Counted from the stretch's first letter, positions 1 through 7,182 are shown. The stretch is 11,908 nt of DNA from Candidatus Scybalocola fimicaballi (GCA_002317115.1 DCIP01000089.1:1-11908); one strand, 5' to 3'. Numbers and translations: made by a program. The notes: generated from the letters alone by a model not told the origin.

Positions 1-1338
1 ATTGTCGACAGTCTTACTTTCGACAATAATAATGGTGCTAAAATCTATGGTTTTGAAGACCTTATTAAAAGGTTGAACGCATTGGAAACCAAAGTCGCAC
101 TCCTAGAAAATAAGATTGGAAATATTGATGAAGGAGAAAAACAAGATTCTTCATTTGGACACGCTTATGTAGATTTAGGATTACCATCTGGTACTCTTTG
201 GGCAACATGCAACGTAGGCGGTGAAAATCCTGAAGATTACGGCATGTACTTCGCTTGGGGAGACAAAGAGCCTAAAAACATCTACACAAAAAGCGAGTAC
301 GAATTTAGTTGTGCTACATTAGCTGCTGCTGGCATCATTGATTCCAAGTATAATCTTACTGAAGATTATGATGCAGCCACTATTTTCTGGGGGAATGGAT
401 GGAGCACTCCAAACAAAGAAGAAGCTGAAGAGTTGATAAAGAATTGCAGCTCATCATGGACAGAACAGAATGGTATAAATGGAATTCTATTTGTCGGACC
501 TAACGGAAATAAATTATTCCTACCTGTGGCCGGAATGAAGAAAGAAGAGGAAGCACAAGTTGGAGTAAGAGGCTACTATATGCTTGCTACAGCAACAGAT
601 GATGAAATAAACTGTAACTATCTATATTTAGACCAAGAAAAAGCTAACTTGGGATCGTCTCGTAGATCTCATGGTAGAACAATCAGAGCGGTAATCAGAA
701 AATCAACTCAGAATTCTGAAAATCTGATCAATGGACACGAATTCGTTGACTTAGGTCTTCCGAGTGGAATGCTTTGGGCGACACAAAACCTTGGTGCGGC
801 TAAAACAGAAGAGACAGGAGAACTCTATATGTGGGGTGCATTGAATCCAGGAGAACATGAGGACGAGTATCTTGGAGAGATGAAATATGATGAAATGTTG
901 GCACAACACATAATAGATGAAGATGGAACTCTTGCCTTGGAATATGATGCAGCAAACTCACAATGGGGAGATCGTTGGAGAATGCCTACTATTGAGGATT
1001 TTACAGAATTGATTAATAATTGTGAATTTTATGAAGCTCAATTAAATGGACTACTAGGCATAACTGTTGCTGGTCCTAATGGCAATAGAATTTTCCTTCC
1101 TATGCAAAGTGATAGAAGAAATGAGTTTAATAAACCTATCACTAATTATTGGAGCTCCACATTCCATCAAATAGATATTGAGAATATAAGTTTCACAAAC
1201 TCAGCCCAATCTCTTTATATCCAGATGAATGAAAAAATAGGATCTAAGCTTTATGATTACAATGTAAAAATCGATCCACAGAAAAAACGTTCAGCGGCAT
1301 TACCTATACGCCCAGTAGCTCCACGTCTAAAAAAATAA
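1..1338 (+). CDS. Double FISUMP-type domain protein, 5' end missing
   Basis: The reading frame is open through the left edge, so the gene starts outside the window; the TTG at 73 is internal and not the start. The visible 445 codons hold a short lead ending in a probable coiled-coil (LNALETKVALLENKI, codons 25-39), then two homologous domains at about codons 55-234 and 246-441. Each opens with a [YF]VDLGLPSG.LWAT motif and repeats an AxxxWG..W..P, GPNGN(K/R)(L/I)FLP order. This is the pattern of the Fibrobacter succinogenes major paralogous (FISUMP) family, common in surface proteins and lipoproteins of fibre-degrading Fibrobacteres and Bacteroidales; molecular function is unknown. Copy 1 has lost the usual YWSSS signature (it reads GYYMLAT), while copy 2 keeps YWSST. 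No T9SS tail is present. The lipoprotein or signal sequence would be off-window. Family call fairly sure; role unknown. Confidence 0.8.
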   Translation: MVDSLTFDNNNGAKIYGFEDLIKRLNALETKVALLENKIGNIDEGEKQDSSFGHAYVDLGLPSGTLWATCNVGGENPEDYGMYFAWGDKEPKNIYTKSEYEFSCATLAAAGIIDSKYNLTEDYDAATIFWGNGWSTPNKEEAEELIKNCSSSWTEQNGINGILFVGPNGNKLFLPVAGMKKEEEAQVGVRGYYMLATATDDEINCNYLYLDQEKANLGSSRRSHGRTIRAVIRKSTQNSENLINGHEFVDLGLPSGMLWATQNLGAAKTEETGELYMWGALNPGEHEDEYLGEMKYDEMLAQHIIDEDGTLALEYDAANSQWGDRWRMPTIEDFTELINNCEFYEAQLNGLLGITVAGPNGNRIFLPMQSDRRNEFNKPITNYWSSTFHQIDIENISFTNSAQSLYIQMNEKIGSKLYDYNVKIDPQKKRSAALPIRPVAPRLKK

Positions 1339-1351
1339 ACTCTCAAATACT

Positions 1352-1383
1352 AAGCGTAGCCGATTCTTCGGTTACGCTTTTTT
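1352..1383 (+). terminator. Rho-independent terminator after the FISUMP gene
   Basis: A 12-base-pair stem (AAGCGTAGCCGA with TCGGTTACGCTT, one G-T wobble) closes a TTCT loop and runs straight into six T residues. It lies 13 bases after the stop codon and isolates this gene from the GH5 gene. Confidence 0.9.
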
Positions 1384-1458
1384 GTCGATTATTTAACAGA
1401 TTTTAATCACAAACGACAAAAATCTAAGGATTTAACATTCTGTATACATTATTTTCTT

Positions 1459-1466
1459 TACTTTTG
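1459..1466 (+). promoter_or_regulatory. Probable Bacteroidetes -7 box for the GH5 gene
   Basis: TACTTTTG matches the Bacteroidetes sigma-ABfr -7 consensus TAnnTTTG. The -33 region about 20 bases upstream (TTAAC) is a poor match to TTTG. Transcription would begin near 1473, giving an untranslated leader of roughly 80 bases that is A/T-rich and has no convincing Shine-Dalgarno sequence. Confidence 0.6.
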
Positions 1467-1552
1467 CGTCGCAACTAGATATTAATCATATATTCAAAAT
1501 TAGACATTTAGTCCTTTGTCTTATTAGAGTATAAAAAACAAACAACTATACT

Positions 1553-3436
1553 ATGATTAAACTTTTATCTAAGTGGATTCTTTGTGCATTAATGGCATTC
1601 TTATTCTGCTTTAATCTAAATGCACAAAACTATCCAGCGAATTCTCCAGTCGCAATCAATGGAAAATTGAAAGTTTCTGGAACACAGCTGGTCAATGAAT
1701 GTGGTAATGCAGTCCAACTCCGTGGTATGAGCACACACGGTCCGCAGTGGTTTGGACAGTGTTACAACAAGTCTGCAATCTCTACTCTTGTTAAAGATTG
1801 GGGAATCTCAGTATTCCGCTGGGCTATGTACGTTGAGGAAAACGGTTACATCACTAACCCAAGCGGTTTCCGCTCTAAGATCGACGAAATGGTCGACATC
1901 TGTGGTGAGCTTGGTATCTACTGTTTGATCGACTGGCATGTCCTTACTCCTGGTGATCCTAACGCTCATAAGACTGAGGCTCTTGAATTCTGGAAATACA
2001 TGTCGCAGAAACATGGCAATAAGGCACATGTGCTTTATGAGATCTGTAACGAGCCTAACAAAGTTGAATGGGGAACTGTCAAGAACTATGCCAACGATGT
2101 CATCAAGGCTATCCGTGACAACAACGACCAGACTGTAATCATCGTCGGCACTCCTACTTGGAGCCAGGACGTCGACGTTGCAGGTGCAAGCAAACTTAGC
2201 GGCACTAATATCATGTATACTCTGCACTTCTACGCAGGTACTCATAAAGACTACCTAAGACAGAAGGCTCAGACTGCTTTGAACAACAACACTCCTATCT
2301 TCGTTACTGAGTTCGGTACCAGCGACGCTTCTGGAGATAACGCTTACAGCCCAGATGAGACTAAAACTTGGATCAACTGGTTGAACGAAAGAAAGATCAG
2401 CTGGATCTGCTGGAGTTTCTCTGACCACAGAGAGGTTTCCGCAGCTCTTGTCCCTGGTTCATGCAGTGGCAGTAACTGGAATAACGTCAGCACAACAGGT
2501 CAGCTAATCAAAGGCTTGATCTCGGCTAACAAGATTCCTTACGTAGCTTGCAACGGTCAGGGAGGAAACAATAATAATCAGCAGCAGCCTGATCAGAACC
2601 AGAACAACAATAATAACAACTGGCAGGATCCTAACCAGAATCAGAACAACAATAATAACAACTGGCAAGATCCTAACCAGAATCAGAACAACAATAACAA
2701 CAACCAGCAGCAGGAGCAGCCTGTCACTTATCCAGAGCTTATCCAGGAGATTACAAATGGAGATGTTTACCGTATCGTAAACAAGAAGAGCGGAAAGGTG
2801 ATGTCTATTGCTGACGGATCTGATTTGAAGCAGGTTAAGAGAGACGAGAACGACCAGAATCAGCAGTTCCGTTTGAAGGAGACTGATGGGTACTACTTCA
2901 TCCAAAGAGGAGAAACTAAGATCATGTTGACTAACAAATATGTCAACAACGACGGAACAAAGATCTCTTCCGAGGAGCTAAGCAACTATGATAACCCAAG
3001 TCAGAAGTGGACAATCAAGAAGGTCAACGACTGGTTTATGTTCTCTAACAAGACAGACCAGAGTGGCAACAAGGTGCTTGCTGTAGAGAATGCATCTAAG
3101 CAAGATAATGCAAACGTTGTTCTATTCTCAAAGAACAACCAGGATGAGCAACTATGGGGTCTTGAATACGTCTACACACCTGATCCAGCATCTGTTGACG
3201 ACGTAATCTCAATGGATATCTACGCTCCTACTGTGATTGAAGATGAGTTCTACATCGTCACAACAACAGGAGAAGGTGTGGTTGTAGACATCTACACTGT
3301 GTCCGGCATTCATGTTAAGCACTTCCTTGACGAATGTACTTACAATGTCAGCGATCTTGCTAAAGGCAACTATGTTGTAGTCGTAAGCAGAAGCAACGGA
3401 CAGAGAATCCTATCTCAGTTGATTATCAAGAAATAA
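1553..3436 (+). CDS. Secreted GH5 endoglucanase with ricin-type beta-trefoil and T9SS tail
   Basis: A 627-residue beta-1,4-endoglucanase predicted to act outside the cell. Domain order: signal peptide (about 1-25, cleavage after NLNAQ); GH5 catalytic domain, subfamily 2-like (about 35-327); Asn/Gln-rich linker (338-390) made of three 14-residue repeats; a ricin-type beta-trefoil / CBM13-like domain (about 395-540) with three QxW-type motifs (QQF 437-439, QKW 484-486, QLW 533-535); T9SS type A sorting domain (about 548-627) ending LIIKK. Catalytic residues expected of GH5 are visible: acid/base E167 in the NEP motif and nucleophile E253 in TEFG, supported by R57, H129, H225, Y227 and W287. Cellulose or mixed-linkage glucan is the likely substrate, but mannan or other beta-glycans cannot be excluded. 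It is monocistronic, with its own promoter and terminators on both sides. The ATG was chosen because the signal peptide follows directly. Confidence 0.92.
   Translation: MIKLLSKWILCALMAFLFCFNLNAQNYPANSPVAINGKLKVSGTQLVNECGNAVQLRGMSTHGPQWFGQCYNKSAISTLVKDWGISVFRWAMYVEENGYITNPSGFRSKIDEMVDICGELGIYCLIDWHVLTPGDPNAHKTEALEFWKYMSQKHGNKAHVLYEICNEPNKVEWGTVKNYANDVIKAIRDNNDQTVIIVGTPTWSQDVDVAGASKLSGTNIMYTLHFYAGTHKDYLRQKAQTALNNNTPIFVTEFGTSDASGDNAYSPDETKTWINWLNERKISWICWSFSDHREVSAALVPGSCSGSNWNNVSTTGQLIKGLISANKIPYVACNGQGGNNNNQQQPDQNQNNNNNNWQDPNQNQNNNNNNWQDPNQNQNNNNNNQQQEQPVTYPELIQEITNGDVYRIVNKKSGKVMSIADGSDLKQVKRDENDQNQQFRLKETDGYYFIQRGETKIMLTNKYVNNDGTKISSEELSNYDNPSQKWTIKKVNDWFMFSNKTDQSGNKVLAVENASKQDNANVVLFSKNNQDEQLWGLEYVYTPDPASVDDVISMDIYAPTVIEDEFYIVTTTGEGVVVDIYTVSGIHVKHFLDECTYNVSDLAKGNYVVVVSRSNGQRILSQLIIKK
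2588..2713 (+). repeat. Three 42-base tandem repeats encoding the Asn-rich linker
   Basis: Units at 2588-2629, 2630-2671 and 2672-2713 encode PDQNQNNNNNNWQD, PNQNQNNNNNNWQD and PNQNQNNNNNNQQQ. The first two are almost identical in DNA; the third lacks the Trp codon at its end. The array keeps the reading frame (42 = 14 codons), so copy-number change would alter the linker length without breaking the enzyme. Confidence 0.95.
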
Positions 3437-3440
3437 ACAT

Positions 3441-3466
3441 GTAGAAACGCGATATCGCGTCTTTGC
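3441..3466. repeat. GTAGA-type palindromic intergenic repeat
   Basis: A 26-base imperfect palindrome centred on the perfect 14-mer ACGCGATATCGCGT (3447-3460). The 13-base arms pair with two G-T wobbles and one A-C mismatch. It resembles the GTAGAGACGC...GCGTCTCTAC palindromes I recall as dispersed in Bacteroidetes and cyanobacterial intergenic DNA. It begins 4 bases after the GH5 stop codon and lacks its own T-tract, so it may protect the 3' end or act with the following terminator. Confidence 0.65.
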
Positions 3467-3478
3467 AAATCATTAAAA

Positions 3479-3509
3479 GGCATCTTCAGAAATGGAGATG
3501 TCTTTTTTT
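3479..3509 (+). terminator. Rho-independent terminator after the GH5 gene
   Basis: GGCATCTTC pairs with GGAGATGTC (nine pairs, two G-T wobbles) around an AGAAAT loop, followed by seven T residues. The loop and 3' arm are nearly the same as in the hairpin at 4285-4315. Confidence 0.88.
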
Positions 3510-3592
3510 AGTAAAAAATTTTCTCGTCAGTTTGTAACAACCTATGTTTCGCTTCTACTTACTATAAAATTTTAACCAAAACATAAATTGTT

Positions 3593-4267
3593 ATGAAGAC
3601 AAGAGCTTTTAACTTAATCATCCTTGATGAGAGTGGTAGTATGAGTTGTATCGAGCGTCAGGCATTGAACGGATTGAACGAGACATTGCAGACAATCCGT
3701 AAGGTGCAGGAGAACCATCCAGAGCAAGACCAGTATGTCAGCATCGTGCCATTTGAGTCGGGCAACATCCGTTTGCTAAGAGACAAGGTTTCGATCAAGG
3801 AGATAGAGGACCTTAAGAATGAGGAATACAATCCAGGCGGATGCACTCCATTGTTTGATGCCATCGGATTCAGCATCAACAGCATCAAGAAAGACGTCGC
3901 AGAGACAGACTCTGTGCTTGTGACTATCATCACAGACGGTGAAGAGAACAGCAGCAAGGAGTACAGTGGCAAGGTCATTGCCAACATGATCGACGAACTG
4001 AAACACAAAGGTTGGATGTTCACTTACATCGGAGCTAACCAAGATGCGATAAGAGTCGCCAAATCTATGAACATTGGCAATGCTCTTAATTTCGATCAGG
4101 ACGAAGCAGGCACCGCAGAGATGTTTCGTCGCGACAGAAAGAGCCGTGAACGTTTCTTGAACGTGAGTTGCTGTATTGCTAATTATGAGTCAGCAAGCTC
4201 CATCATTGACGCCAAACGCGAATTGGCTTGCGAAGAGAATTACTTTGATGACTATAAGAACGATTAA
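3593..4267 (+). CDS. Small cytoplasmic von Willebrand factor A (VWA) domain protein
   Basis: A 224-residue protein that is essentially one VWA domain. The metal-ion-dependent adhesion site is intact: DxSxS at D12-S14-S16 in LDESGSM, T85 in GGCTPLFDA, and D115 in ITDGEEN. There is no signal peptide or membrane segment, so it should act in the cytoplasm and bind a partner through a divalent cation. Overall it resembles TerY-like/COG4245 stand-alone VWA proteins, but no AAA+ MoxR partner, kinase or phosphatase is next to it. The C-terminal part (about 170-224) is charged and carries a CC pair (193-194). The start is fixed by the MIDAS strand beginning at residue 4; the upstream leader has no clear Shine-Dalgarno. 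It sits between the GH5 and sigma-factor genes, with terminators on both sides. Partner and process unknown. Confidence 0.85.
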   Translation: MKTRAFNLIILDESGSMSCIERQALNGLNETLQTIRKVQENHPEQDQYVSIVPFESGNIRLLRDKVSIKEIEDLKNEEYNPGGCTPLFDAIGFSINSIKKDVAETDSVLVTIITDGEENSSKEYSGKVIANMIDELKHKGWMFTYIGANQDAIRVAKSMNIGNALNFDQDEAGTAEMFRRDRKSRERFLNVSCCIANYESASSIIDAKRELACEENYFDDYKND

Positions 4268-4284
4268 AGGAAATGTCATAAAAT

Positions 4285-4315
4285 GGGCATTTTCAGAAAT
4301 GGAGATGCCCGTTTT
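4285..4315 (+). terminator. Rho-independent terminator after the VWA gene
   Basis: GGGCATTTTC pairs with GGAGATGCCC (ten pairs, two wobbles) around an AGAAAT loop. The T-tract is short and interrupted (GTTTTCC), so termination may be weaker than at 3479-3509. It shares the 16-mer TTCAGAAATGGAGATG with that hairpin. Confidence 0.75.
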
Positions 4316-4350
4316 CCTATATCGTATGCCAAAATAGCAGAAACTATACG

Positions 4351-4367
4351 TTGGCACATTTTTTGTA
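4351..4367 (+). promoter_or_regulatory. Sigma-54-like promoter ahead of the sigma-factor gene
   Basis: TTGGCAC, five bases, then TTGTA: this matches the RpoN consensus TTGGCAC-N5-TTGCA with the exact GG-to-GC spacing, except that the -12 GC reads GT. It lies 37 bases before the ATG at 4404. The left half also forms an inverted repeat with TGCCAA at 4327-4332. No good TAnnTTTG box is visible in this spacer. The match was found by eye and could be chance in AT-rich DNA. Confidence 0.4.
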
Positions 4368-4403
4368 ATATAGTAATTATCTAATTCAAACAAAATAAAA
4401 TTG

Positions 4404-5411
4404 ATGAAGCAAAAAATCTACAATCTGCTAATGGTAAAGCACAGAGGTCTATTGGAGAACTGCTACAAGCAAGTGTTCTTCTTAGATTCAGAAATTCCTG
4501 CCATCAAGACATTTGATGACTATTTGTCGGATTTCTATCTATACCTCTATGAAGCAAAGCCAAAGCGTATTGAAGACGACGTGAAAGGCTACTATCTTCA
4601 GCAGGTTCAAGACGAAAAAGCTATGCCGGGATGGCTTCACACTACCTTCCGACGTTTCTTGTTGGAAGAGAACAAGATCATGAGGGAGATGCAAGAATCG
4701 TTGGCAGAGTACCGTCAGGATTTGGCGACATCAATAAACAGTAGTCCTATTGATCTAACACTTATGCATGTAGGATTTGCAATTGCGTGGTTCAACCAAC
4801 ACGAGACAAGCGACGACAAATATCTTTTCTTCCGCAGTGCATACAAGCATTTCAAAGGCTTTTATTCATGGCCAGACGACGATCTTGACGACAAAGAAGT
4901 GGCTATGCTATTGGGTATTCAGCCAGGCACACTACGCACTCGCACATCCAGATTGTGTACGAAGGTTAAGAATTTGGTTGCTAAATTAAGCGATGCCGAT
5001 ATCGCGTCGTTAAACAGACAATCCCTTGATATTGCCAAAGAGATTTACGAAACTCCAGATCCGGATATCGAAACAATTTTGGAAAAACTATTAGGAGACG
5101 CGGAAAGAGAGCTTCCTCAATATGAGCAGTTCGTAGAATTGAGAAAGGAGAAGAGAAAATCTAAAGTTCCTTTCGAGAAGGTAAAAGAGACTGTATTTGG
5201 TTCGTTTGTCCGCAAATGTGTGTCCAAAGAAATGGACGACCACGTTCAATACGACAAAATACTTCATGAAGAATGTTTATGCGAATGTTCAGAATTACGT
5301 GAAGTGGATTCTCCAGATATTAATTATGAAGTGCAAAAGGTTCAAATATCAAAACCAATCAACAGAGTTGTTAAGATATTCCAAAACTTGATTGATTTCG
5401 ACGACATATAG
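4404..5411 (+). CDS. Divergent sigma-70-like (ECF-type) factor with C-terminal extension
   Basis: A 335-residue protein taken from the ATG at 4404; a TTG codon lies immediately upstream but ATG is preferred. Residues about 20-92 look like sigma region 2, with the WLHTTFRRFLLEEN segment resembling region 2.4 (promoter -10 recognition). Residues about 160-193 form a clear region 4 helix-turn-helix (DDKEVAMLLGIQPGTLRTR, then SRLCTKVKNL), the usual layout of sigma-70 family proteins. The C-terminal 140 or so residues (about 195-335) are charged, include a Cys cluster (C291, C293, C295), and are not part of a standard ECF factor; they might sense a signal or replace an anti-sigma factor. No membrane segment and no adjacent anti-sigma gene are visible. 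It is preceded by a terminator and a sigma-54-like site, and ends 10 bases from sppA on the other strand. A phage- or plasmid-like regulator is an alternative. Confidence 0.72.
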   Translation: MKQKIYNLLMVKHRGLLENCYKQVFFLDSEIPAIKTFDDYLSDFYLYLYEAKPKRIEDDVKGYYLQQVQDEKAMPGWLHTTFRRFLLEENKIMREMQESLAEYRQDLATSINSSPIDLTLMHVGFAIAWFNQHETSDDKYLFFRSAYKHFKGFYSWPDDDLDDKEVAMLLGIQPGTLRTRTSRLCTKVKNLVAKLSDADIASLNRQSLDIAKEIYETPDPDIETILEKLLGDAERELPQYEQFVELRKEKRKSKVPFEKVKETVFGSFVRKCVSKEMDDHVQYDKILHEECLCECSELREVDSPDINYEVQKVQISKPINRVVKIFQNLIDFDDI

Positions 5412-5421
5412 TCCATCCGTC

Positions 5422-7146
5422 TCACTCTACCTTTATAGTCATAGGCATGGCAGCCTGAAGCATTTCCAAATTTAGAGCCTGCTCTATGGCTTTACGTTCT
5501 CGCTCAAATTCCTTCGGTGCAAACATTCTCACACCGAGAGATGGTGTTTTATCCGCAAACGATTCCCAAACAGATTTCTTTGCTGGATATTCTTTAATAT
5601 AATAAGTAGATAGGTTGGACATGTTTGCAGCCAACTCAATCGCATCATTCAATGTTCCGAGTGTATCTGCCAACCCTATTTGCAAAGCACGGGCTCCACT
5701 CCACACGCGTCCTTGTGCTATCATTTCCAAATCGACAGGATTCATTTGTCTGCCATCCGAACAACGCTTGGCAAACAACTCATAGCCATTATTAACGTAT
5801 TGCTGTATGCGACGTTGCTGAACAGGTGTCATCGAGGCAATCACACGTGGGAAATCCGCACCTTCACTGGTTTTTACCACGTCGTAATCAACTCCTATTT
5901 TCTCAGCAAGTGGTCCGACATTAGGGATTACTCCAAAGATACCTATAGAGCCTGTCATAGTTGTTGGATTAGCCACGATAGCATCAGCACAACATGAAAT
6001 ATAATAGCCACCACTCGCAGCATAGTCGCCCATGCTGACCACCACCTTCTTGTTTTGCTTGAGCACCTCTACAGCATGCCATATCTGCTCCGAACCATAA
6101 GCACTACCGCCTGGAGAATTAACACGAAGGACGACCGCCTTCACATCATTGTCACTAGCAAGTTTTAGCAACTCTTTTGCGAGTTTATCAGACTGGATAC
6201 CATCGGTAGTTCCATTATCAATTTCTCCAACCGCATACACAACAGCCACCTGATCTCCTTCCTCATTATCTACCAAACCTTCAGCATAATCAGCAGTTGA
6301 GATAGACGGGATCTTATCATCTTTGTTTAAGCCCATACGTTGGCGAATACTATTGAGCACCTCATCACGATAAGCCAGTTTATCCACCATATTCAAAGCC
6401 AAAACACTGTCGGCAGGCTGTAATGAAAGCATACTGTCGGCTGCTGTCTGCAATAGAGATACTGGAATACCACGTGAAGCTGAAACTGAATTAGCCAATA
6501 CTGTCCACAAATCACCCACCAAAGCGGCTGCTTGTTCACGGTTGGCATCACTCATCTTTTCGTTGGTATATTGTTCGGTAAACGACTTATATGTACCTAC
6601 TTTAATGACCTGCATTTCCACACCAACTTTCTCAAGCATACGTTTGTAGAACAAACCTTGGTAAGCCAAGCCTCGCCAATCAACCGTTCCGCTTGGATTA
6701 AGGAATATACTATCCGCAACCGAAGACATATAATAAGCACCCTGCGTGTAAGCTCCGGAATAAGCGTAAACAAACTTACCAGATGTGCGGAAGTCAGCAA
6801 GAGCTTCTCGTATCTCAGTCAAAGAGCTAACACCACAACTTACCGCACCAGGCTCAAGCAAAATACCTTCAATAAGATCGTCGTCTTTAGCCGCACGAAT
6901 AGACTTCAATATATCGTCGAGACCAAGATTAAGTTCTCCCCATCCCAAAGATGTATAGATGTCTTCAGAAGAGCGTTCATCCACTACACCTTCCAAACGA
7001 ATAGACAAAACAGACTTCTCGGTAACCGACTTTACAGAGCCACTCGTCGCAATGGCAATGATTATAAAAAAGCCAAACAAAGCAAGAAAAGCGAGTATGT
7101 TAACACCCACTATTGTTGCCAACACCATCTTAATAAACTGTCTCAT
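5422..7146 (-). CDS. sppA: Signal peptide peptidase SppA, 67 kDa type
   Basis: A 574-residue inner-membrane serine protease of family S49 that degrades signal peptides left after protein export. An N-terminal membrane anchor (about 8-33) is followed by two tandem S49 domains, as in the long E. coli-type SppA. The Ser/Lys dyad is visible: general base K187 in GTYKSFTEQYTNEKMS and nucleophile S378 in YAASGGYYIS. The RVNSPGGS motif (341-348) and the TGSIGIFG motif (398-405) are present, so the enzyme should be active. The catalytic domains should face the periplasm. It is the last gene on its strand; the stop codon is 10 bases from that of the convergent sigma-factor gene and no dedicated terminator is seen. 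It has its own -7 box at 7171-7178, with two dyads just upstream. Confidence 0.95.
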   Translation of the reverse strand: MRQFIKMVLATIVGVNILAFLALFGFFIIIAIATSGSVKSVTEKSVLSIRLEGVVDERSSEDIYTSLGWGELNLGLDDILKSIRAAKDDDLIEGILLEPGAVSCGVSSLTEIREALADFRTSGKFVYAYSGAYTQGAYYMSSVADSIFLNPSGTVDWRGLAYQGLFYKRMLEKVGVEMQVIKVGTYKSFTEQYTNEKMSDANREQAAALVGDLWTVLANSVSASRGIPVSLLQTAADSMLSLQPADSVLALNMVDKLAYRDEVLNSIRQRMGLNKDDKIPSISTADYAEGLVDNEEGDQVAVVYAVGEIDNGTTDGIQSDKLAKELLKLASDNDVKAVVLRVNSPGGSAYGSEQIWHAVEVLKQNKKVVVSMGDYAASGGYYISCCADAIVANPTTMTGSIGIFGVIPNVGPLAEKIGVDYDVVKTSEGADFPRVIASMTPVQQRRIQQYVNNGYELFAKRCSDGRQMNPVDLEMIAQGRVWSGARALQIGLADTLGTLNDAIELAANMSNLSTYYIKEYPAKKSVWESFADKTPSLGVRMFAPKEFERERKAIEQALNLEMLQAAMPMTIKVE

Positions 7147-7170
7147 AACTTTACAAAAACACTTTAATCA

Positions 7171-7178
7171 CAAAGATA
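7171..7178 (-). promoter_or_regulatory. Probable -7 box for sppA
   Basis: On the minus strand this reads TATCTTTG, a full match to TAnnTTTG, 24 bases before the sppA ATG. The -33 region is not recognisable; instead the AT-rich dyad 7183-7203 occupies the spacer. Confidence 0.6.
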
Positions 7179-7182
7179 AAGC

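Noticed and set aside
73..75. TTG as start of the FISUMP gene
   Set aside because: The same frame is open for 24 more codons to the left edge with plausible protein sequence (VDSLTF ... GFEDLIKR), so the gene starts outside the window.
2588..2713. Possible CRISPR array
   Set aside because: The tandem repeats are contiguous, in frame and coding, with no spacers.
2504..2905. Minus-strand frame of 133 residues rich in Leu/Val/Ile opposite the GH5 linker
   Set aside because: The hydrophobic stretches are the antisense of Asn/Gln codon repeats; the frame has no start signal and lies inside a well-supported gene.
3530..3556. TTTG and TATGTTTC as promoter for the VWA gene
   Set aside because: The boxes are only 8 bases apart and the -7 box lacks the final G, so I do not call it.
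4351..4380. E. coli-type -35/-10 promoter (TTGGCA, 17 bases, TAATTA)
   Set aside because: The spacing fits, but Bacteroidetes housekeeping promoters use TTTG/TAnnTTTG; the sigma-54 reading is the more specific match.
4401..4403. TTG as start of the sigma-factor gene
   Set aside because: An ATG follows immediately at 4404 in the same frame and is the more likely start.
6532..7167. Plus-strand frame of 211 residues opposite sppA
   Set aside because: It is antisense to conserved S49 coding sequence, has no recognisable domain, and its composition is that of a shadow frame.
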